DNA of 64,000 nucleotides from Platycnemis pennipes. Taxonomy: Eukaryota; Arthropoda; Insecta; Odonata; Platycnemididae. This document shows, in pieces, positions 34,480-47,330 of the stretch; the stretch's first letter is position 1, and every line of letters begins with the position of its first letter. The stretch is taken from assembly GCA_933228895.1 (NCBI GenBank), contig OW121852.1:56028872-56092871 (forward strand), in the 5' to 3' direction. The notes beneath the pieces were generated by a model, which searched no databases, was not told the DNA's origin, and saw only the letters and a program-made list of their open reading frames with translations. A program made the translations under genes and the position numbers.

Positions 34480-35045
34480 AAAGTGTGTCAAGTAAAATTA
34501 AATATCTGGAAATCGCCCTGACTTTCAATTTATCCTGAATAATTTGTGTTTGAAATGTTTGCGCCACAGCTGAAGAGACTGGGACTTATGAAACGGTAAT
34601 AAAGATGTTATTTCAAATATGTAATGCCACGACTGAAGTATTTGGGCATTAGAAAGAGAATTTTACAACAGAAACAAGTTTCAAGCATTTGAAAACCAAT
34701 TGGTAAAGATGTAATACGGAACCTAAAAAAGATACAGAGGAAAGCAGCGCATTTTGTAAAAAAAAACTCCTACGTACGTAAAGTGTCCTACGCAAAGTGT
34801 CACTCTGCCATAAGAAGACCTTGGTTGGGAAACCTTAGAATGTAGAAAGTTGTTCGCTAGGTTAAAGTTACTCGAAAAATTCAAATCTCACGAATCCGGA
34901 CCTGAAACTGCAGGCATATTTCTACCCCCACAATAATTCAGTGGGACAGGCAAGAGACCAATTAAGAGGAATCAGCTGTCGAACAGAGCGTTTCAAGAAT
35001 TCGTTTTTCCTACGCACAATGCACGACTGCAACGCAAACAATGTA
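34480..35045 (+). pseudogene. LINE reverse transcriptase C-terminus, CR1-like
   Basis: The plus strand reads KIKYLEIALTFNLS near 34495, RNLKKIQRKAAHFVKKNSYV near 34710, a WLGNLRM or LGWETLE block near 34830, and RAFQEFVFPTHNARLQ near 35000. This is the order KYLGVTL, IQRRAARFV, L.W.TLE..R and FFPRTIRDWN typical of CR1-like tails. Frames shift several times and the catalytic domain is absent. Confidence 0.72.
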
Positions 35046-37440
35046 TAATTATTTCAAACACATTACTCTCCATACTACAATATTAATCAACAAAGTATTT
35101 CTTTCACCTAACTCCACTTCATGGCTGGGGACCTACCATCCCCTGCTTCAGTCCCTTTCTGGCAGCTCACAGGGTAATATGTACATTTATAAATAATCAC
35201 CATCCCTTACTCCTTCCTCAACATTGAACTGCAAATGAGTCATCCCTCCTCTTCCTTACCTAACGTTAATGTTGCGTAACGTTATTTCATAGTAATAAGG
35301 TTTGTAATCCAGTCGATAGAAAACGATTCTAAAACTAATATAACATTTGGGAAACATTACAAGAGAGCCCAGAGTTGGACGATCGTTAATGCTGGATAAA
35401 TTCTGCTATATATTTTATAGAGAGAGAATACTTTGTCTCAAAACACTTCCGTTTGGATGGAATATATTACATTTGTGGATTACTCTGTTGGCATGGGCTG
35501 AGCCGTGTTTTAATATTAATAAAATTAATTAAGAAATCGGACAATATTAAACTTATTAATTAGAATAAACATGTTATACACACTATGAATGACAGGAGGC
35601 ACATTTCCCTTCGTTCACAGTAAAAACATATACTTGAATATCGTAGTAGAAGAAAGATTGCTTCAAAAGCGAATATGAAAGAACGGTAATTCAGAAGGGG
35701 ATGTAAAGAGACTGATATATGCTTGCGCAAAGAGAAGGATAGGATAGGGAAGGAGCCGGGAAGGGAAGAGGAGGCGAAAAAGTTAAGCCTTGTTGAAATA
35801 TTCCAAAAATCGATGAAATCCAATGAAGTAACAAACAGTGTTGTTATGTCATCGTAATATTTTTAGTTAAAAAAATAAAAATTATGTTAATTTAGAGTTC
35901 GTGCTTTTGAAGATGAGGATCATATTCGTAAGTAAAGAAACAAAGCGGCTTATAAAACGTCTTTGAAGCCTGGAATCAGTGATCATAATTCTCAACCTAC
36001 TTTTGAAATTTATTTGTGGGCACTTGATACTCGTTTTTTTTCGATACAATGAATCATTTTTACCTTACTGAATTTTCCTCTTCTGCTAGGGAAGTAGATA
36101 TGTCTCGGGAATTTTACAAATCATGTGAATATCATTACTTAAAAGTTTTATAATCCATAATCATACATTACCATTATGGTTTAAGTAGCTGAAAATGTTT
36201 GATGAATCGTAATTTTTCAAATATCGTTTCATATAATCTCCTGCAATAAAATTTCGCCGACTCCTCGGATCGTAGCGTAGCACAATTCCAGCGATGCCAT
36301 CCTCTCATACTCTACAATCAACGATTAAATGCGTTATCCACCTCTATTTAACCTAAGGCTTAATCGATATCGCTACAGGCTAATCATTCAGGAAAATGAC
36401 TTTTTTTGTCTATCTCGCATAAACCGAATTTCCATGGAATAGGTACAGGCGATTTACGAAATTATGAGAAGCAATTTAGTGGACTGAAACAGGAATGAGA
36501 AGAACGCAATTTTGAAGCGGTGATCATTTGGAAGGTTTCCACCCATTTGTGCGTGAAATTGGAGAAAAAATGTTTGTGGTGAAATATCGTTAGCAGGCGC
36601 GTGCGAGTTAATTATTTCCCGAGTGTAAAAACGTAACGCTCAAACACACAAAGCTCGTCAATGGCCATCACTTAAGAGTTAATTGTGTTATCGTGATGAC
36701 CAGTGAACGGAGATCTGATCGCCCCAGTTATGACATTCTTTCGCTGAGAATCAACTCTAGATGGATTTTTTTTTCAGTCAAATTGACCCCAGTAGCCTGG
36801 TTTATTACATCCCGACTAGGAAACGCAAGTGCTGCGGTTTCGAATCATTGATATTTATTAAATTAAACGCATAAAAGTTCTCAGTGACCGAGCGTTTATT
36901 TCATCCGAATGAAATGAGCTATTTAAACATGCTCCTTTTTACTAATATTCGATATATTTGTAACCGCATTGATGTGTTCGCAAATGATTTTATCCAATAT
37001 TTCATGGCCATATTTGAAACGAGATTAAAAAACAAAAGGCCGGCTTCAACCGAATGATGAGAACTCCGTCCAGCCCTTACTAACTCCTAGTTTTGAGCAC
37101 TCCATGAGATACTACCCCAATAGAAGTTTTTAGTGTTACATTACCTTTCCTAGAGGATATTGGAGGTTTTGCCAACTAGGCAAAGAAAAAATAGATTTTG
37201 ATATGTTGTAGGTTATAATAAGTGAGGTAAATGTAAGGCTTAAAGGTTAGAAAACATGTAAAAACATAAGTCAGGTAATTGTGAATTGTGAGAAAGTAAG
37301 GAGGGGGAATGGTGTAGTTTACCATATTTTTTATTGCGAAATATGATAGTTTGCAAAATAAAAAGACATGTATTTTTCCATTTTTTGATCCGTCAATTAT
37401 TTCTCGAGTTATAAGCGGTGAAAAACTGATGTTTTAACCC
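35046..37440. other. no gene seen
   Basis: AT-rich sequence. A purine-rich stretch lies at 35640-35800. Nothing else is supported. Confidence 0.5.
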
Positions 37441-37449
37441 TTTCGGAAA

Positions 37450-37700
37450 AGTGGGTGTGGTGCAACCTCTGACGTATATCGGCTTCGTCCAATCACAACT
37501 GAGCCCGCGAAGCTACTTCGCCTTATCGCAAAGGGGGGGGACACAGTTGGCTCTCCCAATGGGAGCGATTGCGACAGGATCTGTGCGACCAGACCTTCCG
37601 AGAATCCCCCTCCACTCCCTTCCCTTCCCATGAGAGCAGTCAAGGACGGGAGGAAAATGACGTCAATGTTATCACAGCAGCTTTTTCGGTGGGCGTCACC
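37450..37700. promoter_or_regulatory. CpG-rich patch with CCAAT and CRE-like sites
   Basis: A local rise in GC and CpG includes CCAATCA near 37490, a G(9) run at 37534 and the palindrome TGACGTCA at 37658, a canonical CRE. The combination is promoter-like, but no transcript can be inferred from the sequence. Confidence 0.35.
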
Positions 37701-39100
37701 TTTTTGCTCATTTTCATTTTTGATTTATGGTTGTGGTTAGACGATTAATTATTTCACTAAAATTCTTTTTTCGTTTCCATCTACCGATTTCGTGCAAAAA
37801 ATTGCGATTTTGGTTCCGAGTAAACGCCTCCATTGGCATGACATTGTGAGTGATGGTCCGTGAGTAATACATATGATCAAGAAGGACTCTGCCACCATAC
37901 CTAATACTTCTCCAATTGTCCTCCTCTGCCAATTTTTATCTCTTTCTAACCTACTTCTCGGAAACCTTCCTTCTACTAACGATCGTCCTCCTTCCTCGAA
38001 TACCAAATTTAGCCGGCGTTATATTTTACACTCCGTATCAATGTTATTGTTGAATTTCCCTCTTCACATAACCTTTTCTTTTGCTGATGTAATTCTTTGC
38101 CATTGGTCTACCTGTTTCCTCTCAGTGATGAATGCTTTTTCTATGCGCCGTAATGCTGATAGCTGGATTTAAATAATGACAATAAGTGCTTCAAGCATTG
38201 AATCTCGTATGTTTTTGCTTGGTGCCGAGATAACGCAAGGGTTGAGGAATATATTTTCTCTGTTTTTTAATGCTCCACATATACCATTCAGTAGATGTTT
38301 TTCTTTCGTAATTTGGTACGAGACCTTAGTGAAGAATATTGGATTCCATTTTCCACTCTTTCCTCATTCCTTCCCTGAACTTGACCTTTCCAGCTCTCGA
38401 TGACCATTTACTTCCAGGGTTTTCGATACCTTATGAGGCCATGGTGGCCTGCTCAAACATGAAATATGCTGAAGTGGGCTGAATCATCCGGGTCACGGTT
38501 GCAAGAAGGATAGATGTGTTCACCGCTCGTGGAACCCATTTTTCTCTAATAGAACCGTGTCAACGTCCTTTTGATCATGCGTCCTTATTTGCACCCACGG
38601 CAAGGATGATTATTAGCTTTGTTTCAGTGACCTGCGTGGGTCTCAGTGATATTCAGTTACACCCGTTTTGATGAAGCCAATCACTCTCCTTTTCCCTCTC
38701 TATTTCCGTAAGAAATTTGCGAGGCTTCCAAGAATCGAATATCATTTCCTGTTGTGTTTGAATAAAATGTAATAGCCTATTGGTAGTACGTAATTAGCCA
38801 TCCGGGGGAAGCAACCGACAGCTAAGGTAATTTGCGCCATTTATGACAGGTGAGTAATTGGATAGGGGAAGAAAAAACCTAGGGAACGGAAGAAGGATGA
38901 AGAGAAACCCGGCGATAGCATAGCCTGCTATTGACACAAAGTATCCATCAAAATCATTGGCCAACCATCCTGTGATTGATTCGATGCAGCTTTCCACTGA
39001 ATTCTCTTGTTATATAAGCTCTTCACATTTACTTATTTCTTCTCCTTCAGATACTTCATCACTTGTTGCATGAATCTCATGCAAGGCCTCACTTTTCCAT
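37701..39100. other. no gene supported
   Basis: Overlapping frames on both strands at 37749-38172 look loosely like basic retroelement protein on the minus strand but show no alignable motif. A consensus donor (CAG|GTGAGT) lies at 38849 without a convincing exon before it. Confidence 0.4.
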
Positions 39101-39103
39101 TTT

Positions 39104-39286
39104 CCCAGGGGCCCAAATTTTAGAGTCCCATCCGACGGACGGAGTACTGAACTTGATGTGCTCTCCACGCAATATTCAAATAGGTACCGGTATAGCTATG
39201 AAACAGCTCTGCCAATGCTAGAATTAGAATCTAGACCCTCGGGATGGAGGGCCCGTTTAGCCACTACACCATCCCGAGCCTCTCAT
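39104..39286 (-). mobile_element. tRNA-derived SINE, family A, well preserved
   Basis: The reverse complement begins GGATGGTGTAGTGGCTAAAC (A box) and GGGTCTAGATTCTAATTC (degenerate B box). It continues with TGGAGAGCACATCAAGTTCA and then CCGTCCGTCGGATGGGAC. This is the best view of the head-to-core transition of the family. Confidence 0.75.
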
Positions 39287-39289
39287 GGA

Positions 39290-40715
39290 GAAAGTGTCAA
39301 AAAAGACTCTCTTGAGCAGCTTTATGTTTAGGCTGTTTACGAGCATCGTTAAATGCTTTTCATGGATACTTTATTTTAGATGCATATATCTTTTTATGTC
39401 CATATTATTAAATTGTATTCATGATCTTGTTAAAAAAAGGTAAACCTGTCTAATATTCTTCAATATAACATGCTCCAAAGTAAGAGGGAAATATATCTAT
39501 TCTATTTCAGAGAGAAAACCGATAGATTAGCGGGAAAACCTATTTTCGTTCAGTCAATATATTAGGTGGCGATTGCACTCCCATCACCTCTTATGGAGCA
39601 AACACAATGTGTGATTCTTTAATCGATTAGTGCCGCCAACGGTTAGCAGAAGGTCTAGAATTAATTGGAACTTAAACGAGGAATGAGTTACCTTTAAACG
39701 GCAGTCACGGGTGCGATTCCATGGCCAACAGATGCTGCTGTTTTCCAATTCTCCTCCGATGATCGCCCGCCCATATCCTTGCAGGCCCGATCTTTCCAAA
39801 CCAAGCGGGAAAAATACGAAGAACGGGGTCGGAGACTTATTCAGAAACGCATTTTCTTTCGCAAAAATATTCAGCGCAAAAACCGTAAATACCGATAAGA
39901 ATTTTTCACTCTGGAACTAACCCTATTCTTAGAAAACTCTTTCGCGTCACATTCACAAAAGGCATGATCGGAATTGAGCGGAAGTTTTTTGCATTTCCCC
40001 GAATTTTATATTATTCAGCGTTATTTTATTCCATTGGTACAATGGCTCTTTGTGTTGAAAGGATTAAACCGTTTTGTAGGCATTAATATCCTCTTCGGGT
40101 TCCTGATTTTAAAAGCCTTGCTGTCGATATAGCTTAATTTTTTTATGAAATTCTAAGTACGTGATGAGGACTAAAATATTGAGCGATTCGATACTTGGAA
40201 CTTTGAATTAATTTGTGTGCTATATTCTTACTTATTGAATGAATTTTCTTAAAGTTGATGAGTTATTAATGATCTTCATATACCATGTTAATTAATAGAG
40301 TCCATTTTCATTGACAGGAAGCAATATATGAGAAATTTCCCTTGAGGATAACGCATTAAATAATTTCAGTTTGGATTTGTAACTATTGAAATCTTCTTTT
40401 GAGGGCTCTCCGTTATAATAAATTCTTTTAGTGGGACTACGATAGTGTATTGCTAGCTCATTGAATGTAAGCACCGAAGAAATCTTTGCTTTCTTTTAGG
40501 GAAACGTGTTTTGAGTCACTTCTTATTTCACTTTCACTTAATCGATAAAATGCATGTAAGTTCCCTAAGAAATTAATGTTTATTATTATTCACGCAAATT
40601 GTTTCTTTAAATACTCTCTGTCCACACTCTCATAGACTACACTTTATGACCATCATTTTGTTTCTAGAAATAATTTTGGTATTGTATATATTCCGGTGGA
40701 AGTCATCCAAGTATG
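39290..40715. other. no feature seen
   Basis: AT-rich sequence. A B-box-like GGGTGCGATTCC near 39709 lacks a partner A box and is not called. Confidence 0.5.
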
Positions 40716-40719
40716 TGTC

Positions 40720-40870
40720 AGCCACGGTTGTCAGGTAAGTATTGCATCTGCCTGATAGTCCAAATTTCACCGGTTAAAATCCTACTTCGGGTATGGGTGA
40801 TGTGTTTTCATTCAGAGTAGGCTGATACGTAATACCGCATGACCTCGGCAGTTGGAGAACCTTAAATCAT
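40720..40870 (+). mobile_element. tRNA-derived SINE, family B
   Basis: CACGGTTGTCAGGTAAGTAT is A-box-like and CACCGGTTAAAATCC B-box-like. The tail reads GACCTCGGCAGTTGGAGAAC. The same head and tail occur at 41907 and 48797. Confidence 0.7.
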
Positions 40871-41099
40871 AATGATAATTATTTATTGACATGTTTCAGG
40901 AACGTAGAAGTATTAAGCAATTGAAATTCTATGTTGGTTTTTCTCGCGAGTTTGAAATTAACGTGGATTTTAATAGAAAATTTATATTAGATAAATGGCA
41001 TTCCTTGCATTTGTGTACATTCTAATGAGAGCGTGTACTCTGGATTAAAGCTACAAAAGACTGGCGGAGAAATGATTTTCATTAAACAATCCATTCGGA

Positions 41100-41650
41100 G
41101 CCGAATCAAACTGGATTATGACCCGATCGCTGAGTGCTTCACATCGTCCTTCCACTCCGCGCTGCCGTTCTGCTCCGTCTGCTTCGCTTCAGCTCCCAGC
41201 CTCCTTCGTCTGGAGGTAGTGCCGCGGGGTCGTGCGCAGATCGAGTTTAATTGACCCAAAAGGCAAATCGTTCCGCGCGTTTATTTTCCAATCGCCTCCC
41301 CAGATTGAATGAAATGGAGGAGATAATAAAAAAAACCTTTCCTTCGGTCTCATTCCATCGACTCACACCACCTCCGGGCTTCCCACTCTAGCCACGGGTT
41401 TAGAATTTTTGAGGAGAAAAAAACACCGGCTCTTCCTTTCCTCAATCCTCCCCTCCCTCACGCACTTTTAACCTCCGTAGAACTAGGATGAAAATCGATG
41501 CCAGCTGGTTGAGAACTGTGGACGGTACGGGGGCCTTGAAGGAGGTTTACTCTTTTGGGCCGCGTAATCATCATCCCCAAGGGATTTTGTAACCTCTTCC
41601 TCGTTACAACACCCTAAGTATTGTCACTATTCTCTGTCTCCCTCTATCGC
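41100..41650. promoter_or_regulatory. CpG- and pyrimidine-rich patch upstream of a candidate exon
   Basis: Dense CpG at 41130-41290 (GCGCTGCCG, GTGCCGCGGGGTCGTGCG) is followed by pyrimidine-rich DNA to 41650. It lies just upstream of a frame ending in a perfect splice donor, so it could be a promoter and 5' leader. This is inference from composition and position. Confidence 0.33.
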
Positions 41651-41652
41651 CG

Positions 41653-41821
41653 ATGCTTTTCAATAACAGCTTTGTACGCTGTCCATGTTCAAACGGCAAC
41701 ATATTAATTCCTCGCATCAAGATTTATTTTTGCTTTGTGTATCGTGGAAAAGAGACTTTGAATGTGTTTCGGGAAAGCGAATTGTTAATGTCCAGCGAAT
41801 ACAGTGACTATGCTTCTGCAG
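41653..41821 (+). other. candidate first coding exon, unidentified
   Basis: ATG at 41653 in a fair context (GCCGATG) opens a frame that stays open to the consensus donor CAG|GTAAGT at 41822. The last residues are MSSEYSDYASA. An inner ATG at 41788 would give only that short peptide. No family is recognised, and the frame is short enough to be chance. Confidence 0.28.
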
Positions 41822-41906
41822 GTAAGTTAAGGTTAGACGCCTTCAAGTATCGATCCTTTTATCGATGTTGGTACTTTGTGCACGTAGGAAAAAATTGGAT
41901 CATTAC

Positions 41907-42090
41907 GTCGGCCGTGGTAATTTAGTCGGTAACACACCATCCTGATAAACTAATAGTCGTGGAGTTGAATCCCGCTTCGAGTATGAGCATTATATTTGCC
42001 CAAGGAATAGGTCTGGGGAAGTATAACACTCATGAGTTAAATTGGGTTATTGGTTGGGATATAAACTTGGCAGTTGGAGCACCTTACAAT
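41907..42090 (+). mobile_element. tRNA-derived SINE, family B, complete-looking
   Basis: GGTAATTTAGTCGGTAACAC (A box) and GTGGAGTTGAATCCCGC (B box) are well formed. The body carries GAGTATGAGCATTATATTTG and the tail ends GGCAGTTGGAGCACCTTAC. This is the best-preserved family B copy together with 48797-48993. Confidence 0.78.
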
Positions 42091-42429
42091 TCAATTCTCC
42101 CCATGTAAAATCGAGCGGTGGGCGGAGGTCTTCTGGACCGCTCTATACTTGACTATTCTCCCTGCGCTTGAATAATGACCGCACTGAATGGCTACTAACC
42201 TCGTCGATAAAAAATTGGTTATATAAGAGTCGTCATAGTATGGTAATAAACAACAAATAAGTAGTTGAAAGAGGATTCGAGGTAAGGAATGTGAAAATTT
42301 CGCGCAGCTAATGGACAGAACAGTGACAACTTTGAGCGATTGACTAAATTTTGTCCCAAAGTTAGGTCATTGTGGCGAATCGTAATGTATACATGCGCCT
42401 ATGATGTCAAAATATTGGTTTTACTGAAA

Positions 42430-43190
42430 CGGAGTTGGTACCTCCGAGTTTCTCCTTATCCCTTCCAACCTCCTTCCCTCACGCTTCCTCGGTGACCCTA
42501 CCCGCCTATTTGCCTATAATTAACCCTTCGTTTACCATTTCCTCCACTCTCCCCTCAAAAGGACGCTCCAAATGGCTCTCCCTCCGTCCTTAACCCGACA
42601 AAACCTTCGCTCTCCCCCCACCCAGGACACTCGAATAACACAGCGCGTCCTCACTCTTTGGCGTCGTAGAGGGGCGGCAGGGCCGACTCCCCCGCGACTC
42701 GAAACAGCTCCTCTCCCGACCGGACGTCTGAATCTCCCTCCAGCCCCTTCCCGACTGTCAATCTGCTAATCGGATTCATCGGGTGCGTCCACACGTTCGC
42801 TTCCATCGGTGCCGTCTCTCCTCGACGCAAAATAGCCTTTAAGTGGTCTGCGGTTGAAGTTTCCGTGGCGCCTTTGCAATGGCATTGGCTGGGGAAGGAT
42901 TTTTCATCAGCTGTCCCCTTCCCGATTTACATAGCGCGCCAGGGTGACTCACTGGGAGACGTGGGCCGTCGAAACGGATTACATCGGTTGGTCTTCAATG
43001 TTTCCCTCGCATCGCGCCGAGCGTTGTATATATCCTTTTACCTCACGTTCTCAAGGAATTCATCCTAGATTGGAACAGTTTCGTGCTTGTATGGGGGCAT
43101 CCATATGTAACGCTACGATGATCACCCACATTTTTCACCCCCTCCTTGTACATAACACTCCGTAACACTCTCAAAAATCCCCCTTACTTA
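42430..43190. promoter_or_regulatory. pyrimidine- and CpG-rich patch
   Basis: CCTCC and CTCCC runs alternate with CpG-rich blocks (GGCGTCGTAGAGGGGCGG near 42660). Composition resembles the patches at 9.5 and 41.1 kb. Short frames within it are not called. Confidence 0.3.
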
Positions 43191-43575
43191 CGTCACGCCG
43201 CCAATGAGCATTTTCCGTCGATAATAAAACATACGTGCTTTATTAATGTTTTATTTATAAATACTACTTTTTATTTTCTACTTATTATTTGCATCAATAT
43301 TATAGATGGAACAATCAACTTTTAACGTATCTTTCTCCCAAGGAAACGGAAAGCTGCATTCCGGTCAATTATGCATCTTTAGGTTGCAACTCCCCCTCCT
43401 TTAACGTCACGCATTATGCGAATGGCCCCTACGGGCAAGGTGTTCCCGGTATGTACTGGTAGGTTAATTGAACGAACAATAACGTTTAACATTTTAGTCT
43501 TGGTGAATACGTTGAATTTCAATATGGGTCTAAATTGGCCTCTGCTACACAATTTTATCTTTAACCCCAGAATTC
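43191..43575. other. no feature seen
   Basis: AT-rich sequence; CGTCACGC occurs at both 43193 and 43405 but no larger repeat was seen. Confidence 0.45.
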
Positions 43576-43839
43576 TTAGGGCCGGTTTCACCAACAACGA
43601 TCAACGCTTGATCGGCGATCAAGTCTTGATTTGATCGGCGATTTTGTTGATTCCGTTTCACCAACAATAATCAGCTGTGATCGGGGATCAAATCTCTTGT
43701 CAAGTTGACCGCAGATTTTGGACGATCAAATCGAGAATCAACTGAGATGGCTGATTGCGAAGTGTCTTCAGGCGAATGCGTAGAAATAATTATTGATTAT
43801 TCCCACTTAAGGAACCACAACAGGCCCCACAGAATATGA

Positions 43840-46130
43840 TGTGTTTGCATGCAGAGGAAGATGATTTCAAATTGTGGTTTAGATTCTCTAAGCCGGCAGT
43901 GGAATTTATTTTAGAAAACATTTAAAATGGCATCCGAAACCGAGCAAGATACGCTATGACTTCAATAGATCAATTAGTAATAGTCGCCGATATTTCGCAA
44001 CGTGAGGTCCTCAGGTACAATTCTAAATATTCATCCATTTATGAATCAATTTAAATTTCCCGCGTCGATACATGAAATGAATAACTAACGTCGTGTGTTG
44101 GTGAATCGTACGCCGTAGGCAGACGTGGTAGTGTGTTGTTGTTCTTTCTTTTTATATATTATGAATTTTAACCATTGTTATGCTTTATATGATATGTTGT
44201 CGTTGAATATATATATGATTTTACATTCTGAAGATAAAATTGAAGGTTCTGCTTTCTCCAGTCAGGAAAACAAGATGTTTTGCGATGTTGTTTACATGTT
44301 TCTGTTCACGGTGATACCATATTCGATGTTGTGTTCACATATTCGGTAGTATTTTCATTAATTCTAAAAGAAATAGCCATGTTGTGTGATATAAGCGGTA
44401 TGTAATGCGTTTAATATATGTTACTTTCTATTTATTTTTACTGCCCTTTATTCTTTGTCCATTAGTTCGTGTCCACCTTGTAGTGATGGGACTGTTTTAG
44501 ATTGATTATGTTTGTTCCTGTTCTTCAAATGAATCATATTAATGTAGTTAATCAGTGTGTAAATATTTTAAGTTAATTAGCTAGCGTGAATGAACTTAAT
44601 AAACTAAATCCAGTTTAGTTGTGGTGAATTCCACTTTGTCAGGCCTATTCCTTTCGGGATGGATATCTAAAATCATGAGATAATATAGTTACTTACAGGT
44701 AATACGTAGGGAAATACTGCAATTAAAATGTGCCAACTATTTATTATCTACAATTGAAAGTGTACTTGTTGAGTAAGAATCTTGTTTTCATGTACTACTG
44801 CACTTGAAAGTTAGCTCAGGTAAATGTAAGCAAATATTTTTAAACAAATATCTTTTTATATCTTCTAGTTGAAATTAAAATAAGATGTCACCCAATGAAG
44901 ATTGGTAGCTAATATACTTTACTTCAATCTTGATGTATATTATATCATTATTGTGTTTTCATAACATGATATTGTGGAGGCTTTTTGAATTGTGCTTTCT
45001 TTAATGGTGGCTCAGACATAGATAGTGCATACATGCAATATGGTTATGACTCATAAAACAACTTGGTGAAACTATCTGTTTAGCTAGTATTTTGACCTTT
45101 CATTATTTGTTGTGTAGATTTTTATGTGATAGTTTCATCATATGCTAGAAGTATCTTATATTTCAGTCAACCTTTATTAGATAATGTAATTATTAACACT
45201 GTTTAACAATAAATAGTTTCAATAACCTTGTTGATTAATACTTGTATCAGCATATTTATAAGTAATATCAATCTGACGGTTCGTTATGCTATTACTTACT
45301 TTTAAGTATCAAAACCAGGCACTGTTGTCCAACATAGGAGTAGCTGATAAGCCTGTCATTGAAACATATTTTATCCTAGTAGTGTAACGATTCAATAACC
45401 AGCTCTTCAATAGAGATATGAGTGAATTTGAAATTAATTTCAAGATAATTGTTAATGCAGACCACAATTGGGGAACTCTACCATGTCTCTAAATCTGGTG
45501 TTTGTAGGATTTGGAGCCTTGAGCTCTTGGGAGATTTGTGAAGCACTCAAATTGCAGTCATCTCATCATGGACTGAAAATTATGAGATAAACCGTGACCG
45601 AATGCCTTATTTTTCTATTACTGCTCAAGCTCTCTGTACCCCCAGCCTTAGAACAACCAATTTAGTGGCAAGGTGGCTAGGCTTTGTGCACAGGCAGTAC
45701 TTACCATAGTTAACAATTTCTTTTTATGGGCAAAATTCAAAGTAAAAGAAACCATGAATGGATTTTTGTTAGGTTTTGCAGGGTATCCCTGCTGATCATA
45801 GGTATCTACTCATGCCCATTGTAAACCATACCGCCAGAAGTGGTACAATCATACTCATATTAAAACAATGAATCCCATTGCTTCAGTGTCATATGAGGAG
45901 GTTTCCTAGTCTATCTATGGAACTTCTAGTCAATATAGATAGGGCTCTTACTATCGTAGCCAGAGGGGTTCTACATTATGTGGCTATAATGTTCACGGGT
46001 GAAGGTGGTCCTATGTATTAGAATATTCAATTCCGACCATTTGATAATGTGGAAACTAACATTGGAAAATATACTGGCACTGGAAAGTCTATTTGGGCTG
46101 TGATATTTAATGCCTTATTCACAATAGAAT
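43840..46130 (+). pseudogene. Harbinger DDE transposase remnant
   Basis: Near 43865 the frame gives FKLWFRFSKPAVEFILENI, then SIDQLVIVADISQREVL. This is the N-terminal helical block of Harbinger transposases (FRMSK..V..L, then QLL.ALR.FATG). Near 45780 comes a GYPC block and near 45905 the block FPSLSMELLVNIDRALTIVA, followed by VLHYVAIMF, matching the C-terminal conserved region before the last acidic residue. Stops and gaps separate the two ends, and about 1.5 kb between them has no clear match. Inactive. Confidence 0.75.
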
Positions 46131-47199
46131 GAAAAATATTAAAAAATAAACTTTAATGTTGCAATAACTTATGAATATGTATTATGTATACTCATTCATC
46201 ATTATCTTCACCTGTTCATTGTTCATACACATATATAACTGTTGAGAAAGGTGATTCAGAACTGGAAAAAAATAAATAAATATAAACTGAATATAATAAA
46301 AATCTGAATCCTTTATTCAGTCTCTTTAAAAGATTTTAAGACTTGGATTTTTAAATGTGTTGATCAGTCACTTTTTCAAGTTGTCTGAAGTTATATGCTT
46401 TTGTTGTAGGCCATTTGGGAAACTTCTCTACTTTCCATTTCCTTTGTGGTATGAAGATACATGATGTGAGAGGAAGTGGATGAATAGATGCAACTGAGGT
46501 TGTCGTGATTTATGATTACTATTGTGTTTTGGTAATAAGTGTAATATTGGGTTGAGTTAAGGAATGATTATTTTGGTATCTAGTTGGGCATCTTCTTATT
46601 CTATGATTTTTTTCTGGAATCTAAAGTTATATGAAGTAGTAGGAGCTGAGATGGGTGCGTCAAGAGTGTTGTCAAGTGATTGGTGAAGTACATTCAGAAT
46701 TAATTAATTGATTCTTAAGAATGATATTTATCATCTCTTTGTTTTTATTGAATCAGAATACTGTTCTTAAAATTTTACATGCCTGTGTTTGCACAAAAAA
46801 AGTTTTAAATGCATAGCTTAGGTATGGTGCATGTCATGTAAAATTAATAAAATGTCACAATGTCTCAAATAGAGAAAATTACCTCAAAAATAGTTTCCCT
46901 GTTGTTGCTAGCTGAAATAAAGTGATGTAATAACGAAATGCATCTACAAATGGAATGTGCATAAAAGAATGACTAAAAACAGAGCATATCTTTGCAATTG
47001 CTCTATATTGCATATTGTCTTTTGAGTTGCTCAGTGGATGAAAGTGATCCTTGCAATTTTCAATGATGCAATGCCCTAGATCATTCATTTTTGGGGAATA
47101 TGACTTCCAATAGTATTGTATAATGACACCGATGGTGCGGAGGCATTGGCGATAAATGAAATAAATCGGTTGAAAATCGTATCTAAGATTGTTTAAAAT

Positions 47200-47330
47200 T
47201 CGAAGCAGTGATACCACAATCCGTGACATTCGCGGCATTATTCTTAGGGCTTTGCTTCATATTTTCGTAGCAGGTTTTAAGCTGTTGTTTCAGCCTTGCA
47301 ACGTTCATTTCTAGGGTAATAAAAGGCAAT
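47200..47330 (-). pseudogene. possible Harbinger second gene (Myb/SANT) remnant
   Basis: On the minus strand, an ATG near 47309 opens VARLKQQLKTCYENMKQSPK, resembling the LKQxWKNxKxxAKK block of the Myb/SANT-like DNA-binding protein that Harbinger elements encode. The long 119-codon frame below it (46879-47238) does not continue the similarity. Weak, but the position and opposite orientation are as expected. Confidence 0.35.

Noticed and set aside
37749..38172. Retroelement protein on the minus strand
   Set aside because: Basic, Arg-rich translation looks loosely retroelement-like, but no ordered motifs could be found.
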